NCBI RefSeq assembly: GCF_004193775.1
Contig: NC_041003.1
Span: 47,539,611-47,603,610, forward strand
DNA from: Glycine soja
Taxonomy: Eukaryota > Streptophyta > Magnoliopsida > Fabales > Fabaceae
Length of the DNA stretch: 64,000 nt
Direction of reading: 5' to 3'
In this document: piece by piece, positions 61,927 to 64,000 of the stretch
Position numbering within the stretch: position 1 is the stretch's first letter
How the letters are laid out: each line of letters starts with the position of its first letter
Program-made: the position numbers and the translations under genes
Notes under the pieces: generated by a model
The model's input: only the letters and a program-made list of their open reading frames with translations
Told to the model about the DNA's origin: nothing
Databases searched by the model: none

Positions 61927-62048
61927 AAAAAGATAAGAAATAATACGTACACTAGATGATATGATTATGGTAATGATTAATGATTATTTTATTTATGGTT
62001 TATTGTATTGTGGGGAAATATGTTTTTATTTTTGTGAATGGTATAGAA

Positions 62049-62792
62049 TGCATAGGACAGAAATAAGAGTAATAATCTATCCTAGAAATCAAGGGATTTG
62101 ATCTTCCTATAAATGTAAATTCTAGATATGATAAAGACAGAAATGACATGACAATTAATAATTATGTATATAAAATGCTGAGTTATTCTGCGCTCATCTT
62201 TAAACACTCCCCCTCAATCTTAATTTGGATGTTAGATATCCATCATATCTGATGTACAATCGTTGGTAAGGGCTTTTGCTAGAATGTCGGGTGATACTTA
62301 TAATTTTATGATCTATTTTTTTCTTAATGAAATGTCTATCGATCTTCACATGTTTTGTTCTATCATGATGAATTGAATTCTTCATAATGTTTATAGCAAC
62401 CTTGTTATCACAAGAATCTATTGTACATTTACGTCCCCTTGATTAGGACACTCTGGTGATGTAACATTCCCTTCCTTTTCCTTGAAGAAAGATCTTGACT
62501 GACCTTACCCATTGGGTATAGTTATGACCATTGGGCATAGTCATGGCTAGTGATGAGGTGAGTAAGCCCATTGTGTGAGCTGGTCGGAAATGATTCAATC
62601 TCCACCCATAAGATTTTTGGTCTCCCATGGCTTGGCGGCGCTAGGTTTAGGGATGGTTCAGATTGTGCTATGATACATACGACAGGACACAAATAAGAGT
62701 AATAGTCTATCCTAGAGATCAGAGTATTTGATAGTATTTGATCTCCCTATTAACAGTAATGAATGGATGTGATTTGTTTATCTAATCTAACA
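62049..62792 (-). mobile_element. Internally collapsed Ty1/copia element
   Basis: Read on the minus strand. The 5' LTR spans about 62792-62678. A primer-binding-like TGTATCATAGCAC (62677-62665) resembles the initiator-Met tRNA site TGGTATCAGAGC. A gag start follows (62628 to about 62443, MGDQKSYG... with NGHNYTQWVRSVKIFLQGKG). Next comes the RNase H end of pol (about 62400-62250, with [20 protein letters not shown]), a polypurine tract GATTGAGGGGGAG (62219-62207) and a 3' LTR (62206-62049, beginning TGTTTA and ending CA). The LTRs share diverged stretches such as AATAAGAGTAATAxTCTATCCTAG. Protease, integrase and reverse transcriptase are gone. No target duplication is obvious. Confidence 0.8.
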
Positions 62793-64000
62793 ATTGTATC
62801 AAAGAATTGTTAAAGAAAAATCTCTCACTCAACATAAATTAAAGATGGGAACATAATATAATTAATAAAAGGCAAAATTTAACTAGATTTGACATCCTTT
62901 GTCTATATTTACGAAAATTCTAACAAAATATTCACTATCTCTTATTGGATTACAAGTTTTCTAGTCATAATAGAACCAACTCTTCACAAGTAGTAGTATA
63001 TTATCTTACAACTCCAAGATTTTCGATCACAAGTCACAAGTAATAATGATAACACTTTCACCTATAAAAGATCTTCTTGCATATCTTTACTTCACTTCTC
63101 TCCTATTTAAAAGTCTCTTCCCTTTACATTAGCGCTTTTCAATTTGGGAGTGATGACACTTCTCTTCAAAATAACCTCTTTTATAGTGATAAGGTGTAAC
63201 TATTACCTCAAAATTTCAACACCTTTAAAAATTTCATCCTCCTTCATTCAAAGATAAAATGTTGACTTTCTATGAGTCAAATAATAATATACTCTCTGCC
63301 ATAATTTTTGATTTTAGTATTCAATTATGAATATTAACACTGTTTGTACTTGTAGCCATTGTTAACTACTAACAAAATACATTATTTTGACTTTCACATT
63401 TTCAAGAAGACATCTCATATAAGGATATCTTTACATTGATGTACCATCAACTTCATTGTGCTCTTATACTTATCTAATTAGTTCACGTAATGGCATCATT
63501 ACCTCTAATATCATTATGTGGGAAAACTCAATCCTTACACTCAACACAAATCAAAGATATGAAGACACACAAAAAGCACAACACAAATAGAAAGACTTAA
63601 TATTAATATCATTTTTGGTCCATTAAATTTTATAATTGTTTCATTTTAATACATTAAATCTTAAAATTGTAACATTTAAATTTTAAAAAAAATTAATTTG
63701 ACATAATGTAAATTAAAAATAATCACTATCTTTATTTTATTTTAAAAAGCCTTAAATATATTTTTTATCATATGTAATTTGATTCATGATAATTTAATAT
63801 AATAAAAATTAAAAATAATCACTATCCGTTAAATATTTGATAACATAATATGTGATAATTCCAAAATCATACTTCATTTTCACGTGGGTAGTTCATTAGA
63901 TTATCGATTTACGTTGAGTCCTAAGATTCGGTGCAACGTAATTCTAAGAGACATAAACTAATTTATCTTTTTGTTTGGTATGTACAGTATAATTACTTAA
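62793..64000. other. Right-hand AT-rich flank, no gene seen
   Basis: No supported coding region or RNA gene. Two patches (62818-62845 and 63528-63560) share the wording CTCACTCAACATAAATTAAAG / CACTCAACACAAATCAAAG and could be parts of one dispersed repeat. Confidence 0.45.

Overview
This window is nuclear DNA from a flowering plant. Genes are split by introns with plant-type splice sites, intergenic DNA is very AT-rich, there are long (TA)n microsatellites, and remnants of plant LINE, copia, gypsy, SINE and MITE families are present. Protein details and repeat styles point to a legume, most likely soybean (Glycine); that species call is from memory and was not searched.

Layout of intact genes: 1.2-5.7 kb (+) an NPF6.4/NRT1.3-type nitrate/peptide transporter; 6.2-7.5 kb (-) a short mitochondrial-type ribosomal protein uL30; 9.1-12.8 kb (-) a class I KNOX homeobox transcription factor, probably STM-like; 23.6-26.1 kb (-) a PUX5/p47-like UBA-SEP-UBX cofactor of CDC48; 28.9-36.3 kb (-) a ten-exon FAM91-family protein; 38.5-41.1 kb (+) a secreted ML-domain lipid-binding protein; 44.4-47.0 kb (+) a PP2A B' (B56) regulatory subunit; 48.2-49.65 kb (-) a small plastid-type cupin; 56.8-59.7 kb (-) a single-pass membrane protein I do not recognise. 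I rebuilt each coding sequence exon by exon, and reading phase closes across every junction. The genes do not form a pathway; this is ordinary mixed euchromatin.

Broken genes and mobile DNA: 50.5-55.3 kb holds a decayed copy of a lycopene beta/epsilon cyclase-like flavoprotein gene, with frameshifts, a nonsense codon, damaged splice sites, a large internal loss and a gypsy retroelement 3' fragment in one intron. A LINE RNase H remnant lies at 19.5-20.3 kb and an internally collapsed copia element at 62.05-62.8 kb. Several MITEs are visible, including one of 271 bp with a perfect 9-bp target duplication inside the uL30 leader intron. Five dispersed copies of a tRNA-derived SINE-like family occur between 28 and 56 kb. 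The 3' end of the cupin gene is tandemly duplicated.

The stretches 13.0-23.6, 26.1-28.4, 41.2-44.4 and 59.7-64.0 kb hold AT-rich DNA and repeats with no gene I can support. I found no CRISPR array, no operon and no new multi-gene system. The most rewarding items are the SINE family, the MITE families, the decaying flavoprotein gene, the collapsed copia element and the duplicated cupin 3' end.
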